From assembly GCF_963677875.1 (NCBI RefSeq), contig NZ_OY782567.1, positions 1 to 64,000 on the forward strand: a DNA stretch of 64,000 nucleotides. The letters are read 5' to 3'. The notes below the pieces were generated by a model. It saw only the letters and a list, made by a program, of their open reading frames with translations. It searched no databases and was not told the origin of the DNA. The DNA comes from Thiomicrorhabdus sp. GTDB lineage: Bacteria > Pseudomonadota > Gammaproteobacteria > Thiomicrospirales > Thiomicrospiraceae. A program made the translations under genes and the position numbers. Shown piece by piece: positions 11,469 through 21,051 of the stretch (positions are counted from its first letter, which is position 1; every line of letters begins with the position of its first letter).

Positions 11469-12503
11469 TCAATTGTTATCGCTGTTTTTGAACTCTTCTA
11501 GCAGGCGCTGAAAGCTCTGATAGCGGCTCAGGGCAATGTCACCGTTCTCCACGGCGGCTTTGATTGCGCAGTCCGGTTCGATAGAGTGACTGCAGTTATG
11601 GAACTTGCATTGTCCAAGAAACGGTGTGAAATCGGAGTAATAGCTTTCAAGTTCGGCGAGAGAGCAGGGCGCTGGCGAAAACTGACGTACGCCCGGAGAA
11701 TCGATCAGATATCCGCCGTCCAATTCCAAATCGTTTTCTTTGATCGCAGGAAGGTGGTACAGAATACTGTTGGTGGTGGTGTGTTTTCCCAAGCCGGTCG
11801 CGGCAGACAAGTCGCCGACACGGATGTCGATGTCCGGGATAAGGGCGTTGATCAACGAAGATTTTCCAGCACCGGATGGACCGACAAATACACTGTTTTT
11901 TCCCGACATATAGTGGCGCAGATCATCCATGCCCTGCTGAGATACTGAAGAAGCCGGAATTAATTCGATCCCCAGCTCATCGTATGGTGCCAGCAGTTCG
12001 GCAACCGCCTCCCAGTTTTCGTCACTTTCAAGCAAATCGGCTTTATTGATAATAATGATGGCCGGAATATCCAATTGCTGGGCGGCGATCAGATAGCGGT
12101 CGATCATATCCGGGTGAATACCCGGCACTACCGGGGTGACAATGCCGATGAAATCGATATTGGCGGCGATCATACGGGTCTGGCCGCGAAAGCCGGGGCG
12201 GCTTAATTCGTGGCTTCGCGGCAGGACGCTGACGACGACGCCGGTGCCTTCTTCAAGCGCCGTTTGCCACACGACCCGATCACCGGCAACCAGTTTTCCG
12301 AGATGTTGACGAATGGCGCAGTTAAAGGTTTCCCCTTGTTCGCTTTCGACCAGTACGCGTTTACCGAAACTGGTGATGACCAGTCCGTCTTGTTCTGCAC
12401 CCAGACCACTTTCATCCGCTTGATATTGCTGTTTATTGTCGGTTTTAAGCCGTTTGCTGTTCAAGCGACGTTTTTGCTGCTGGGTAAGTTTGCGTTGCGC
12501 CAT
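11469..12503 (-). CDS. rsgA: RsgA, small-subunit biogenesis GTPase
   Basis: 344 residues. An N-terminal basic tail and OB fold (to about 110) is followed by a circularly permuted GTPase domain: NKADLL, then Walker A GPSGAGKSSLINAL near residue 210, and DSPGVRQF. A C-terminal zinc knuckle follows (CKFHNCSHSIEPDCAIK). RsgA checks the decoding centre during 30S maturation. It is followed at short distance by the upstream pterin dehydratase gene on the same strand; in many relatives orn, Ste24-type protease and rsgA also cluster. Confidence 0.96.
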   Translation of the reverse strand: MAQRKLTQQQKRRLNSKRLKTDNKQQYQADESGLGAEQDGLVITSFGKRVLVESEQGETFNCAIRQHLGKLVAGDRVVWQTALEEGTGVVVSVLPRSHELSRPGFRGQTRMIAANIDFIGIVTPVVPGIHPDMIDRYLIAAQQLDIPAIIIINKADLLESDENWEAVAELLAPYDELGIELIPASSVSQQGMDDLRHYMSGKNSVFVGPSGAGKSSLINALIPDIDIRVGDLSAATGLGKHTTTNSILYHLPAIKENDLELDGGYLIDSPGVRQFSPAPCSLAELESYYSDFTPFLGQCKFHNCSHSIEPDCAIKAAVENGDIALSRYQSFQRLLEEFKNSDNN

Positions 12504-12510
12504 AACCGGA

Positions 12511-12864
12511 TCAGTTCAATAAGGCGTCGATTTTGGCAGCCATAATCATGTCGTTCATGCTCAGGCCTTCAATGCTGTGTGTCGTTAAGCTGATGTCGCA
12601 GGTATTGTAGCCAAAGGAGATTTGCGGGTGATGATCTTCCTTGTTGGCCAGCCAGGTAACGGCGTTGACAAAAGCGACGGTCTGCAGATAGTTTTTGAAT
12701 TTGAACCGTTTGCTGATTTCTTTATAGCTCAAAGGGGCTTCCCAGCCGCTCATCTGGCTCAGATTGCTTTCGATGGTTGGAATAATCAAGCCTTTTCCGC
12801 CTTTCGGAATTTCTTCACATGTCTGTTGTAACAGCTCTTCAATCAGCGGGTTGTTTTGACTCAT
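12511..12864 (-). CDS. phhB: pterin-4a-carbinolamine dehydratase
   Basis: 117 residues. It matches the 4a-hydroxytetrahydrobiopterin dehydratase family: the catalytic histidines are in NKEDHHPQISFGYN near residue 77 and THSIEGLSMND follows. It recycles the oxidised pterin cofactor of aromatic amino-acid hydroxylases, or acts as a transcription cofactor (DCoH). No phenylalanine hydroxylase is in the window. It lies 7 bases from rsgA, so probably one operon with the M48 protease gene upstream. Confidence 0.93.
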   Translation of the reverse strand: MSQNNPLIEELLQQTCEEIPKGGKGLIIPTIESNLSQMSGWEAPLSYKEISKRFKFKNYLQTVAFVNAVTWLANKEDHHPQISFGYNTCDISLTTHSIEGLSMNDMIMAAKIDALLN

Positions 12865-12925
12865 GCTTATTCTCCTGTTGTCTCTCGTTGTTTTGTGTGG
12901 ATCGGCTTTGTTAACGAAGCTGTTT

Positions 12926-14179
12926 TTATGCGGTTTGATCCAGTGAATTCAAGTGATCGATACGAATTTTCGCCGGTGGATGGCTGTCGTGGTAGGCCGA
13001 ATAGCCCGAATCCGGAGTCAGAGTGCTGGCATTGTCACGGTACATTTTCAGCAGAGCAGATACCAATGGCTGGGCTCCAACGTATTCGGCGGCGAAGGCA
13101 TCCGCTTCGAACTCATGTTTGCGACTTTTGATTGCGCTGATCGGCCCCATAAAGAAAAAGATTGTTGGCAGCACGGTCACAAACAGCAGCAAAGCGCTGG
13201 CCGGTGTCTGGGTTTCGATACCCAGGCCTTGATAAAACGATGGCAGCTGGATTAACCACCCTAAAAGAGCCAGAGCAGCCAGGCTTAAGGCGGCGTTTTC
13301 AATCAGGCGTTTACGGATATGACCATGTTTGAAATGTCCCAATTCGTGCGCCAATACCGCCTCGACTTCTTCTGGGGATAAGGTTTCCAGCAGAGTGTCG
13401 AAAAAGACGATGCGTTTGTTTTTACCAAATCCGGTGAAATAAGCATTTCCGTGGCCGGAGCGCGATGAACCGTCCATCACGAAAATCCCGTTGGATTCAA
13501 AGCCGGTGCGTTCCAAAAGGCTTTCGATGCGTTGTTGCATTTCCGGGTTGTCGAGCGGAGTGAATTTGTTGAAAATCGGCGCGATCCATTTCGGATAAGC
13601 CCACATCAATAAAAGCTGGAACCCGAACCAGACCAGCCAGGTGTAGAGCCACCACAGGCTATCGATAAACTCACCCATAATGCTTAAAATCACCCAGATC
13701 AGCGGGATTCCGAGAGCGGCCATAAGCAACCACTGCTTGAGCAGATCGCCGACGAAGCGCTGTGGCGTGGTTTTATTAAAACCGAATTGCGTTTCGATTT
13801 TGAAGGTGCTGACGATAGAAAACGGCAGATGCAGTAACGACAGAAACCATAAGGTCGAGAGCAGAAAAGCGGTATCGCGCCAGATCGGTGACAGCTCCGT
13901 GCCGAGCCAGTAGTTGTAGATATCCTGAAAACCGCCGCCGAGCGTCATAAACAATAAGATGGCGGCGTCGTAAAACAGACCGAGGCGTGCCAGTTGTAAT
14001 TTAGCGCGGCTGTAATCGGCCGCTTTCTGATGTGCTTGCAGTGAAACGGCGCTTTGAAAATCGTCGGGAACCTTGGCACGGTTTAAACCGATATGGAATT
14101 GGTTTTTGATATTCAGCCAGACTTCGATAATCAGGTGCAGGCTGAGAGCAGCCACAAACAGCGAGGCGATCCAGTTCAT
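12926..14179 (-). CDS. Ste24-type M48 membrane metalloprotease
   Basis: 417 residues with several transmembrane segments (about 3-20, 65-85, 100-125, 150-175, 285-340). The zinc motif is VLAHELGHFKHGH near residue 281, and the third ligand is in HEFEADAFA near 360. It belongs to the CAAX-protease-1 / Ste24 group, which in bacteria cleaves membrane-associated proteins. It is divergent from orn, with about 60 bases between the starts. Confidence 0.93.
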   Translation of the reverse strand: MNWIASLFVAALSLHLIIEVWLNIKNQFHIGLNRAKVPDDFQSAVSLQAHQKAADYSRAKLQLARLGLFYDAAILLFMTLGGGFQDIYNYWLGTELSPIWRDTAFLLSTLWFLSLLHLPFSIVSTFKIETQFGFNKTTPQRFVGDLLKQWLLMAALGIPLIWVILSIMGEFIDSLWWLYTWLVWFGFQLLLMWAYPKWIAPIFNKFTPLDNPEMQQRIESLLERTGFESNGIFVMDGSSRSGHGNAYFTGFGKNKRIVFFDTLLETLSPEEVEAVLAHELGHFKHGHIRKRLIENAALSLAALALLGWLIQLPSFYQGLGIETQTPASALLLFVTVLPTIFFFMGPISAIKSRKHEFEADAFAAEYVGAQPLVSALLKMYRDNASTLTPDSGYSAYHDSHPPAKIRIDHLNSLDQTA

Positions 14180-14238
14180 ATTTACCCTGTTTTTTACGTT
14201 AAGATATGCGCATATTGTATGTGAAAAGAGAAAGTTTT

Positions 14239-14793
14239 ATGAAGTCTGATAAGAATTTAATTTGGATCGACCTCGAAATGACCGGCTTGAATCCGAAAGA
14301 GCATCGGATTATCGAAATTGCCACTGTCGTCACCGACGTTGATTTGAATGTGATTGCAGAAGGACCGGTGATTGCCGTGCAGACCTCGCAACGAGAGCTG
14401 GACAAGATGGATGAGTGGTGTACCACCCATCACGGTAATTCCGGGCTGACTGAACGTGTGCAGCAGAGTGCGATCGACATGCAGCAGGCCGAACAGATGA
14501 CATTGGCGTTTCTGAAAGAGTATGTGCCGGCTGGAAAGTCGCCGATGTGTGGCAACTCCATCTGTCAGGATCGGCGTTTTATGGTTGAGCAGATGCCGCT
14601 ATTAGAAGAATTTTTTCACTATCGCAATCTGGATGTCAGTACCTTGAAAGAGCTGGCGCGTCGCTGGGCGCCGAAGGTGTATCAGGGGCATAACAAAAAG
14701 GGGGCGCATCTCGCTCTGGACGATATTTTCGAGTCCATCGATGAATTACGCCACTACCGCCATAAGCTGTTCCGCGAGGAGTTCGGCCATTAA
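14239..14793 (+). CDS. orn: oligoribonuclease
   Basis: 184 residues from ATG 14239 (GAGAAAG ribosome site). DEDDh 3'-5' exonuclease with [11 protein letters not shown] (DxE), [12 protein letters not shown], and [11 protein letters not shown] (second Asp pair). It degrades 2-5-nt RNAs and pGpG, so it also closes c-di-GMP turnover. Usual family length. Confidence 0.97.
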   Translation: MKSDKNLIWIDLEMTGLNPKEHRIIEIATVVTDVDLNVIAEGPVIAVQTSQRELDKMDEWCTTHHGNSGLTERVQQSAIDMQQAEQMTLAFLKEYVPAGKSPMCGNSICQDRRFMVEQMPLLEEFFHYRNLDVSTLKELARRWAPKVYQGHNKKGAHLALDDIFESIDELRHYRHKLFREEFGH

Positions 14794-14859
14794 ATTATTT
14801 TGTGGCTCCGGACAAATTTATTCTGGCAACGAAAATCGCGATAAAAGAAGCGCTTATGG

Positions 14860-15010
14860 TTCTCAAAACAGAGAAAAGTCTATATAATTACTCGTTTACC
14901 GCTCTAAAAAACGGTAAACGGATTTTTAAGGTCTTATTTTGCGAAATCCCGTCCTGGAGAGTCAAGAGAACCCAGGGCGTCCGGATCATTCGTCGAAGGG
15001 CCTTTTTTCA
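14860..15010 (+). promoter_or_regulatory. ilvB promoter and structured leader
   Basis: A perfect -10 TATAAT (14883-14888) stands 17 bases after TTCTCA (14860-14865). The predicted transcript begins with a 9-bp hairpin CGTTTACCG / CGGTAAACG (14893-14901 / 14912-14920). A second stem CGTCCTGG / CCAGGGCG (14950-14957 / 14972-14979) follows, then GGGCC and a T run (to about 15018). The order promoter, hairpins, T run, gene resembles a transcription attenuator. I see no leader peptide rich in Ile/Val/Leu codons. Confidence 0.55.
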
Positions 15011-15087
15011 TTTTTTTTAAACGTCGTTTCACACCCGATTAACCTTCTTAGGGAGTGGAAACGGCTCTAACCAAGAGGACCATTGTT

Positions 15088-16791
15088 GTGGAAATGACTG
15101 GTGCCCAGATTCTTGTACATGCATTGCAGGATGAGGGCGTAGAGCATATTTGGGGGTATCCGGGTGGAGCGGTTCTGCCGATCTACGATGCCCTGGATAC
15201 GGACGCTAAAACACTAAATCATATTTTAGTCCGTCATGAACAGGCTGCAGTTCACGCTGCGGACGGTTATGCGCGCTCTACAGGTAAGCCAGGCGTGGTG
15301 CTTGTAACTTCGGGTCCAGGTGCGACCAATGCCGTTACCGGTATTGCCACCGCTTACATGGATTCGATTCCGATGGTATGTATCACCGGTCAGGTGCCGA
15401 CCGGTTTGATCGGTCTGGACGCTTTCCAGGAGATCGATACTGTCGGGATTACAAGACCGATCGTAAAACACAACTTCTTGGTCAGGGATGTTAAAGATCT
15501 TGCCAGCACGCTCAAAAAAGCATTCTATCTGGCAACGACCGGCCGACCAGGCCCTGTAGTCGTTGATATCCCGAAAGATGTCCAAAACGCCAAAAGCACC
15601 TATGAATATCCGCAAGAAGTTGAGATGCGATCCTATATGCCTGTTACCAAGGGCCATAGCGGACAAATCAAAAAAGCTGTGGAAATGATGCTGTCTGCGA
15701 AGCGTCCGATTTTGTACACCGGTGGCGGTGTGGTTTTAGGCGACGCTTCTCAGGAGTTGACTGAACTGACGCGTAAACTGGGATATCCGATTACCCAGAC
15801 TTTGATGGGGCTTGGTGCTTTCCCGGCTTCCGATTCGCAATCGGTTGGCATGCTGGGAATGCACGGAACCTACGAAGCCAATCTGTCGATGCATCACTCC
15901 GATGTGATTATTGCCATCGGTGCGCGTTTTGACGATCGTGTAACCGGAAATCTGGAAAAGTTCTGTCCGGATGCCAAGATCATTCATGTTGATATCGACC
16001 CGGCGTCGATTTCAAAGAATGTCATTGTTGATATTCCGATTGTTGGCCCGGTAAAACAGGTGCTGGCGGAAATGATCAAAGTTCTGGATAACAGCAAGCA
16101 GAAAAAAGACGAGGCCGCGCTGGCGGATTGGTGGAAGCAGATCGAAGAGTGGCGTGCAACCAAGTGTTTGCGTTATGACACGACCGGTTCCAAAATCAAG
16201 CCGCAAGCTGCGGTTGAAGCACTGTGGAAAGCGACTAAAGGCGATGCTTTTGTTGCTTCGGATGTGGGACAGCATCAGATGTACGCTGCGCAGTATTATC
16301 CGTTCGACAAACCACGTCGCTGGATCAATTCCGGTGGTTTGGGAACCATGGGCTTCGGTCTGCCTGCGGCAATGGGCGCGCAAATGGCGCATCCGGACGC
16401 GACGGTGGCCTGTGTCACCGGCGAGGGATCAATTCAGATGAATATTCAAGAATTGTCGACCTGCCTGCAATATGGTCTGCCGGTCAAAATCATCTGCTTG
16501 AACAACGGATTCCTCGGAATGGTTCGTCAGTGGCAGGAGTTTTTCTATGAGCGTCGTTATTCGATGTCTTATATGGAATCGCTACCGGATTTCGTTAAGC
16601 TGGCGGAGGCTTACGGCCACGTCGGGGTTCGTATCGAAGACCCGAAAACAATGGAAGCCGAGTTGGAAAAAGTGTTCTCCGAAGAGCTTAAGGATCGTCT
16701 GGTGTTTGTTGACATTATTACCGATCAGCAAGAGAACGTTTATCCGATGATTCCAGCCGGTGCCGGTTTGAACGAAATGATTTTGGTATAG
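15088..16791 (+). CDS. ilvB: acetolactate synthase, large catalytic subunit
   Basis: 567 residues from GTG 15088, which has AAGAGGA 8 bases upstream and gives the family start (V/M)[12 protein letters not shown]; an in-frame GTG at 15055 lacks a good site. ThDP enzyme that condenses pyruvate (or pyruvate plus 2-ketobutyrate) in Val/Leu/Ile synthesis. [14 protein letters not shown] near 26, the catalytic Glu in [18 protein letters not shown]-region [11 protein letters not shown], and the ThDP motif [10 protein letters not shown]...NNGFLGMV near 447-475. ilvN starts 10 bases after its stop. Confidence 0.96.
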   Translation: MEMTGAQILVHALQDEGVEHIWGYPGGAVLPIYDALDTDAKTLNHILVRHEQAAVHAADGYARSTGKPGVVLVTSGPGATNAVTGIATAYMDSIPMVCITGQVPTGLIGLDAFQEIDTVGITRPIVKHNFLVRDVKDLASTLKKAFYLATTGRPGPVVVDIPKDVQNAKSTYEYPQEVEMRSYMPVTKGHSGQIKKAVEMMLSAKRPILYTGGGVVLGDASQELTELTRKLGYPITQTLMGLGAFPASDSQSVGMLGMHGTYEANLSMHHSDVIIAIGARFDDRVTGNLEKFCPDAKIIHVDIDPASISKNVIVDIPIVGPVKQVLAEMIKVLDNSKQKKDEAALADWWKQIEEWRATKCLRYDTTGSKIKPQAAVEALWKATKGDAFVASDVGQHQMYAAQYYPFDKPRRWINSGGLGTMGFGLPAAMGAQMAHPDATVACVTGEGSIQMNIQELSTCLQYGLPVKIICLNNGFLGMVRQWQEFFYERRYSMSYMESLPDFVKLAEAYGHVGVRIEDPKTMEAELEKVFSEELKDRLVFVDIITDQQENVYPMIPAGAGLNEMILV

Positions 16792-16801
16792 GTGAGTGAC
16801 G

Positions 16802-17293
16802 ATGAAACATATTATTTCCATGCTAATCGAAAACGAATCCGGTGCCTTATCACGTGTTGCCGGGCTTTTTTCCGCGCGCGGTTACAACATTCAAACTCTG
16901 ACGGTTGCTCCGACCGAAGATGAAACTCTGTCGCGTTTGACTTTGGTTTCCTATGGAACCGATCAAGAAATCGAGCAGATCGTCAAGCACCTTAACCGTC
17001 TGGTTGACGTGGTGAAGGTTCTGGATCTGACCGAGGGCGAGCATATCGAGCGCGAATTGATGTTGATCAAAGTTTCGGCAACCGGTGACATGCGCGAAGA
17101 GTACAAACGTCTGGCGGATATCTTCCGTGCCGACATCATTGATGTGACCGCGACAACCTATACCATTCAGCTGGTTGGCGACAGCGGAAAGCTGGATGGA
17201 TTCATCGATATTCTTGATCCGGGCTTGATTCTGGAAACCGTTCGCTCGGGAACCATGGGTGTCCTGCGCGGCGAAAAAAGTTTACAGGTGTAA
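16802..17293 (+). CDS. ilvN: acetolactate synthase, small regulatory subunit
   Basis: 163 residues from ATG 16802 with AGGTGA just upstream; GTG 16796 is an alternative. An ACT domain at the N-terminus (HIISMLIENESGALSRVAGL) binds valine for feedback inhibition, followed by the ALS_ss_C domain (VSATGDMREEYKRLADIFRA). It activates IlvB in a tetramer of large and small subunits. Confidence 0.96.
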   Translation: MKHIISMLIENESGALSRVAGLFSARGYNIQTLTVAPTEDETLSRLTLVSYGTDQEIEQIVKHLNRLVDVVKVLDLTEGEHIERELMLIKVSATGDMREEYKRLADIFRADIIDVTATTYTIQLVGDSGKLDGFIDILDPGLILETVRSGTMGVLRGEKSLQV

Positions 17294-17311
17294 GCTCTTT
17301 ACCGATAATAG

Positions 17312-17332
17312 CGCCACATAATTGTGGCGTTT
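17312..17332 (+). terminator. weak hairpin after ilvN
   Basis: Stem CGCCACA / TGTGGCG with a TAAT loop, then TTTGTT. Likely partial termination between ilvBN and ilvC. Confidence 0.5.
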
Positions 17333-17371
17333 GTTCGTCAGATATAACCAAATTTTTTAATTTTTAAACCT

Positions 17372-17399
17372 ATCCGTTTGCCCATCAACATAAACGGAT
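17372..17399 (+). promoter_or_regulatory. inverted repeat in the ilvC leader
   Basis: Perfect 8-bp ATCCGTTT / AAACGGAT with a 12-base spacer, just before the ilvC ribosome site. It could be an operator or an RNA hairpin. It shares the AAACGGAT string with the first hairpin of the ilvB leader. Confidence 0.4.
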
Positions 17400-17417
17400 G
17401 AATAAAAGTAAGGATAA

Positions 17418-18437
<1,020 letters not shown>

Positions 18438-18561
18438 TTTTTTAAAAAGGTCTGGTTAGTCCGATTTCTGTGTTGCTTTTCAGCTCGTGTACTACTTGTA
18501 CACGTCGCCAAAAAGCGCCTTGAACTCGAACAAACTATTTCCTTTTTAGGATTGTCTTAGA

Positions 18562-18587
18562 AAACCGGCTATATGCCGGTTTTTTTG
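18562..18587 (+). terminator. terminator closing repeat copy 1 (ilvC)
   Basis: AAACCGGC / GCCGGTTT with loop TATAT and a run of seven Ts. Confidence 0.8.
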
Positions 18588-18703
18588 TTTTAGAGCGGCT
18601 TGTTTGCTCAATTCTTTGTTGCTTTCTGAGCTGTTTACTAATCGTAAATTTCCCCGAAAAGAGCCTAGAGGTTGAGCAAAAAGCCTGCTAAATTGAATGT
18701 TTG

Positions 18704-18731
18704 AAAAGCCAGCTATACGCTGGCTTTTTTG
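18704..18731. terminator. terminator closing repeat copy 2
   Basis: AAAAGCCAGC / GCTGGCTTTT with a TATAC loop, T run on +, A run on the left. It can stop both ilvC read-through and the lipoprotein gene from the right. Confidence 0.75.
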
Positions 18732-18801
18732 TTTCTTCTCCCATTTCATAAATGGAAGCAGTCGAAATATGGGTAGAAATATAGGTTAAATCTATATTTT
18801 A

Positions 18802-19626
18802 TTATGCATTTACAATTTCTTTTACCCGTTCTTCTATTTCTTTTTTAGCTGCTGCGTAATTTAGGATGTTCCCAGTTACTACTGGAGTAAGCCAGACTGT
18901 GATTACTGCTTTTGAACCATTTCTATATGGAAATGTCGATACTGCAACTTTCGCATGAGTACCTGAGTTTGTTTTAAGGATGTATGTATTTTTATATGTT
19001 TTTTTCAGGTTATCATCGTTATACGATCCTCCGGACTTCAGTAATCGAGCAAAATTTGAAGATACTGAGTCAGTAGAATATTCTGAATTAATATCAAATT
19101 CAAACTGGTAGCTAAGTTTACGAAGCATAGATATAAGGTCTGAAATATCAGAATCTAGATTAGAGTTACTATCAAAGTGTGGGCCTCCTGTGAGGAAGTT
19201 CGTAGTTGATTCCTCAGAATAGGTTTTAGGTAACAGCTTTACTGTAGTGTTGCTACCATCTACCTTTATCGATAGTTCACCATTTATTTTGACAAGACCT
19301 TTTCTCATAGGATTACATCTGCCAGATAATACCCATCCGCAACCTCCAGTAGAATATTCAAAATGGTTTTCTCCGAAAATCCAGTCACCCCAGAACTTTG
19401 TTTCACCGCGAACAGCCCATCCAACCCAATGCTTTGAGCTACCTTTTAAACTATCTATGTAGTTTTTTGGGGTTGCTTCTGTTGAAGTCTCAAGAGTAGG
19501 GAGGATGATTTCAATAGTATCTTTAGCGGTATAAGAGACAATTTTTTTAGGTGTTGATTTACTGGGTGTTCCGATGCATCCACTAAGTATAGTGAGGGAC
19601 GCAATAATAAGAACTATTTTTCTCAT
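18802..19626 (-). CDS. uncharacterised lipoprotein, 274 residues
   Basis: Lipoprotein signal MRKIVLIIASLTILSGC with lipobox LSGC. The mature part is soluble with no motif I recognise; two cysteines in GGCGWVLSGRC suggest a disulfide, and the end is a helix (AAAKKEIEERVKEIV). The DNA is clearly AT-richer than ilvC or ovoA and uses AUA/AGA codons more, a sign of acquired or relaxed sequence. A signal peptide and a good start argue for a real gene. Function unknown; a second lipoprotein gene follows on the same strand upstream. Confidence 0.75.
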   Translation of the reverse strand: MRKIVLIIASLTILSGCIGTPSKSTPKKIVSYTAKDTIEIILPTLETSTEATPKNYIDSLKGSSKHWVGWAVRGETKFWGDWIFGENHFEYSTGGCGWVLSGRCNPMRKGLVKINGELSIKVDGSNTTVKLLPKTYSEESTTNFLTGGPHFDSNSNLDSDISDLISMLRKLSYQFEFDINSEYSTDSVSSNFARLLKSGGSYNDDNLKKTYKNTYILKTNSGTHAKVAVSTFPYRNGSKAVITVWLTPVVTGNILNYAAAKKEIEERVKEIVNA

Positions 19627-19982
19627 TTTTTCTTCCTTAGAGTCAGTAATTTGAATGAAGTGTTACTGGATTTATTTAAAACAAATATATCCATCTAAAA
19701 TTGGCCAACGCTTTAATTTGTATTGGCTATAAATGGATGGAACTTTTACTTGTTAAATATGTACTAATACATAATACTTGATTATGTAGCGTTTAAATCA
19801 AGATTAATTTGAAAATTATTTTTTATAGTTATTCAAATCAGAGGTTTGGTTTTTTTAGGTTAAAGAGTTTTAGATTATGTTTCTTCGAAAGAGGGAAAGA
19901 AGTAAATTAGTGTGTCTAGTCTTGAAATCATCAATTCATTGCTGAACAAGGGATTCTTCTTTATTTAATTGCACTAAAGCGG
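19627..19982. other. AT-rich intergenic stretch, nothing recognised
   Basis: About 356 bases between two minus-strand lipoprotein genes. It must hold the promoter of the 274-residue lipoprotein; I see no RNA gene, repeat or clear terminator. Confidence 0.5.
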
Positions 19983-20528
19983 TTAATTCCGTTCAAAAAA
20001 TTCTGCGATCGTATCTCCCATAATGCTTGTGATCGTATCCATGGCTTGCTCGGTATCGGGAGGGCAAATTAAACTGTGGTAATAGAAATCGGTGAGTTCT
20101 TCTCCGTCTTTAGAAATTTTGTAGCCCCAGTTCCACTTTACGGGATCGTCTCTTATAGCATTCAGGGTTGCATTGGTAAGAAGTTCTCCAATTAAGCTAC
20201 CAACCCCTGAGCCAGCAGCTCCTGGGGCTTTTGCAAAACCATTGGCCTGTAATTTGTAGATAGTAATTGTGTAGATGGGGCCATTTGAGGTCTTTATTCC
20301 TTTATCCTGCAGTAAATCATTAACTCGGTTCTTTAGTTCATTCTCGTTAAAGTATTCGTGACCTTCTTTGAGTATTACTTCAATAGCGGCAGCTCTTGTT
20401 TTAATACGATCATAATTAGAAACTTTAACGTTTTTATCTGTAGTTCCCTCCTTTGTTAAACCTGTTGTTGAGCACCCGTTGAGCAAAAAGGCCATTACAA
20501 AAATGCTGAATAGAGCTGTAATATGCAT
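19983..20528 (-). CDS. uncharacterised lipoprotein, 181 residues
   Basis: Signal with lipobox LLNGC (MHITALFSIFVMAFLLNGC). The mature protein has a helix with ELKNRVNDLLQDKG, then a beta-rich segment (YTITIYKLQANGF), a glycine-rich hydrophobic patch (GAAGSGVGSLIGELL) and a C-terminal helix. This layout is like lipoproteins of the DUF4410/DUF4136 kind, but I cannot assign one. AT-rich like its neighbour. Confidence 0.7.
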   Translation of the reverse strand: MHITALFSIFVMAFLLNGCSTTGLTKEGTTDKNVKVSNYDRIKTRAAAIEVILKEGHEYFNENELKNRVNDLLQDKGIKTSNGPIYTITIYKLQANGFAKAPGAAGSGVGSLIGELLTNATLNAIRDDPVKWNWGYKISKDGEELTDFYYHSLICPPDTEQAMDTITSIMGDTIAEFFERN

Positions 20529-20829
20529 TTAATTTCCCTAGTTTGAGTGTTCCACGCCTTCTTTATATTGCTTTGCCATATATTACGTAAAAATATTTAA
20601 TTGACAAGGTTTTATTCTCATTGGGTTTTTGCTTTCTCAAGTAGAGTATTTAGTTGTAGATTTTTTATGGTTATGTTTCTATTTTTTAATATTGAATGAA
20701 TAGTAACAATGGGATATTGCGTCTAATATAAGGTTAAGCCTTTGTTTTTAAGGCTTATTTTATGATGGTTGAAATTGACACAGCTGGCATGTTTCAAATT
20801 TAAAAATAGAAAATCTAGGAATTAAATTT
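20529..20829. other. AT-rich intergenic stretch
   Basis: About 300 bases between divergent genes, so promoters of both are expected here. No individual site can be supported. Confidence 0.4.
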
Positions 20830-21027
20830 ATGATGAAATTTTTTAAACCTCTTATCGTTCTATTGCTGTTTTCTTTTTCAGTCGTCTTTTTCCTTCTTTC
20901 GCGTTTATGGCAAGATTTTGCCATGACATCTCATTGTCATTTCGAGAGACTAAAATCTATTGAACTTGTGAACCTGAAGCCAAAAAGCGGGTTTTTCGGT
21001 AAACTGGTGTTTCTATCCAGGCAGTGA
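20830..21027 (+). CDS. small membrane protein, 65 residues
   Basis: AGGA at normal spacing before ATG 20830. One strong hydrophobic helix (about 6-27, PLIVLLLFSFSVVFFLLSRLW) then a basic tail. No family recognised. It ends 24 bases before ovoA and may be in the same message, but could be a chance frame. Confidence 0.35.
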   Translation: MMKFFKPLIVLLLFSFSVVFFLLSRLWQDFAMTSHCHFERLKSIELVNLKPKSGFFGKLVFLSRQ

Positions 21028-21051
21028 AGATAAAAATAGTAAGGATGTGTT

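Larger units (their letters stand above)
18461..18735 (+). repeat. two diverged tandem copies of an intergenic repeat, each ending in a terminator
   Basis: Copy 1 (about 18461-18589) and copy 2 (about 18619-18735) share TTGTTGCTTT-type starts, a central hairpin, a GAAAAGxGCCT-like segment and a final hairpin with a T run. The central hairpin is CGTGTAC / GTACACG in copy 1 and TTTAC / GTAAA in copy 2, so bases change on both sides of the stem. Each copy lies 3' of ilvC. Confidence 0.6.

Noticed and set aside
14802..15020. Open frame before ilvB as an ilv leader peptide
   Set aside because: No run of Ile, Val or Leu codons, and it covers the stems and T run expected of non-coding leader.
18461..18735. 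Repeats as a CRISPR array or insertion-sequence ends
   Set aside because: Only two diverged copies, no regular spacers, no transposase, and each carries a terminator.
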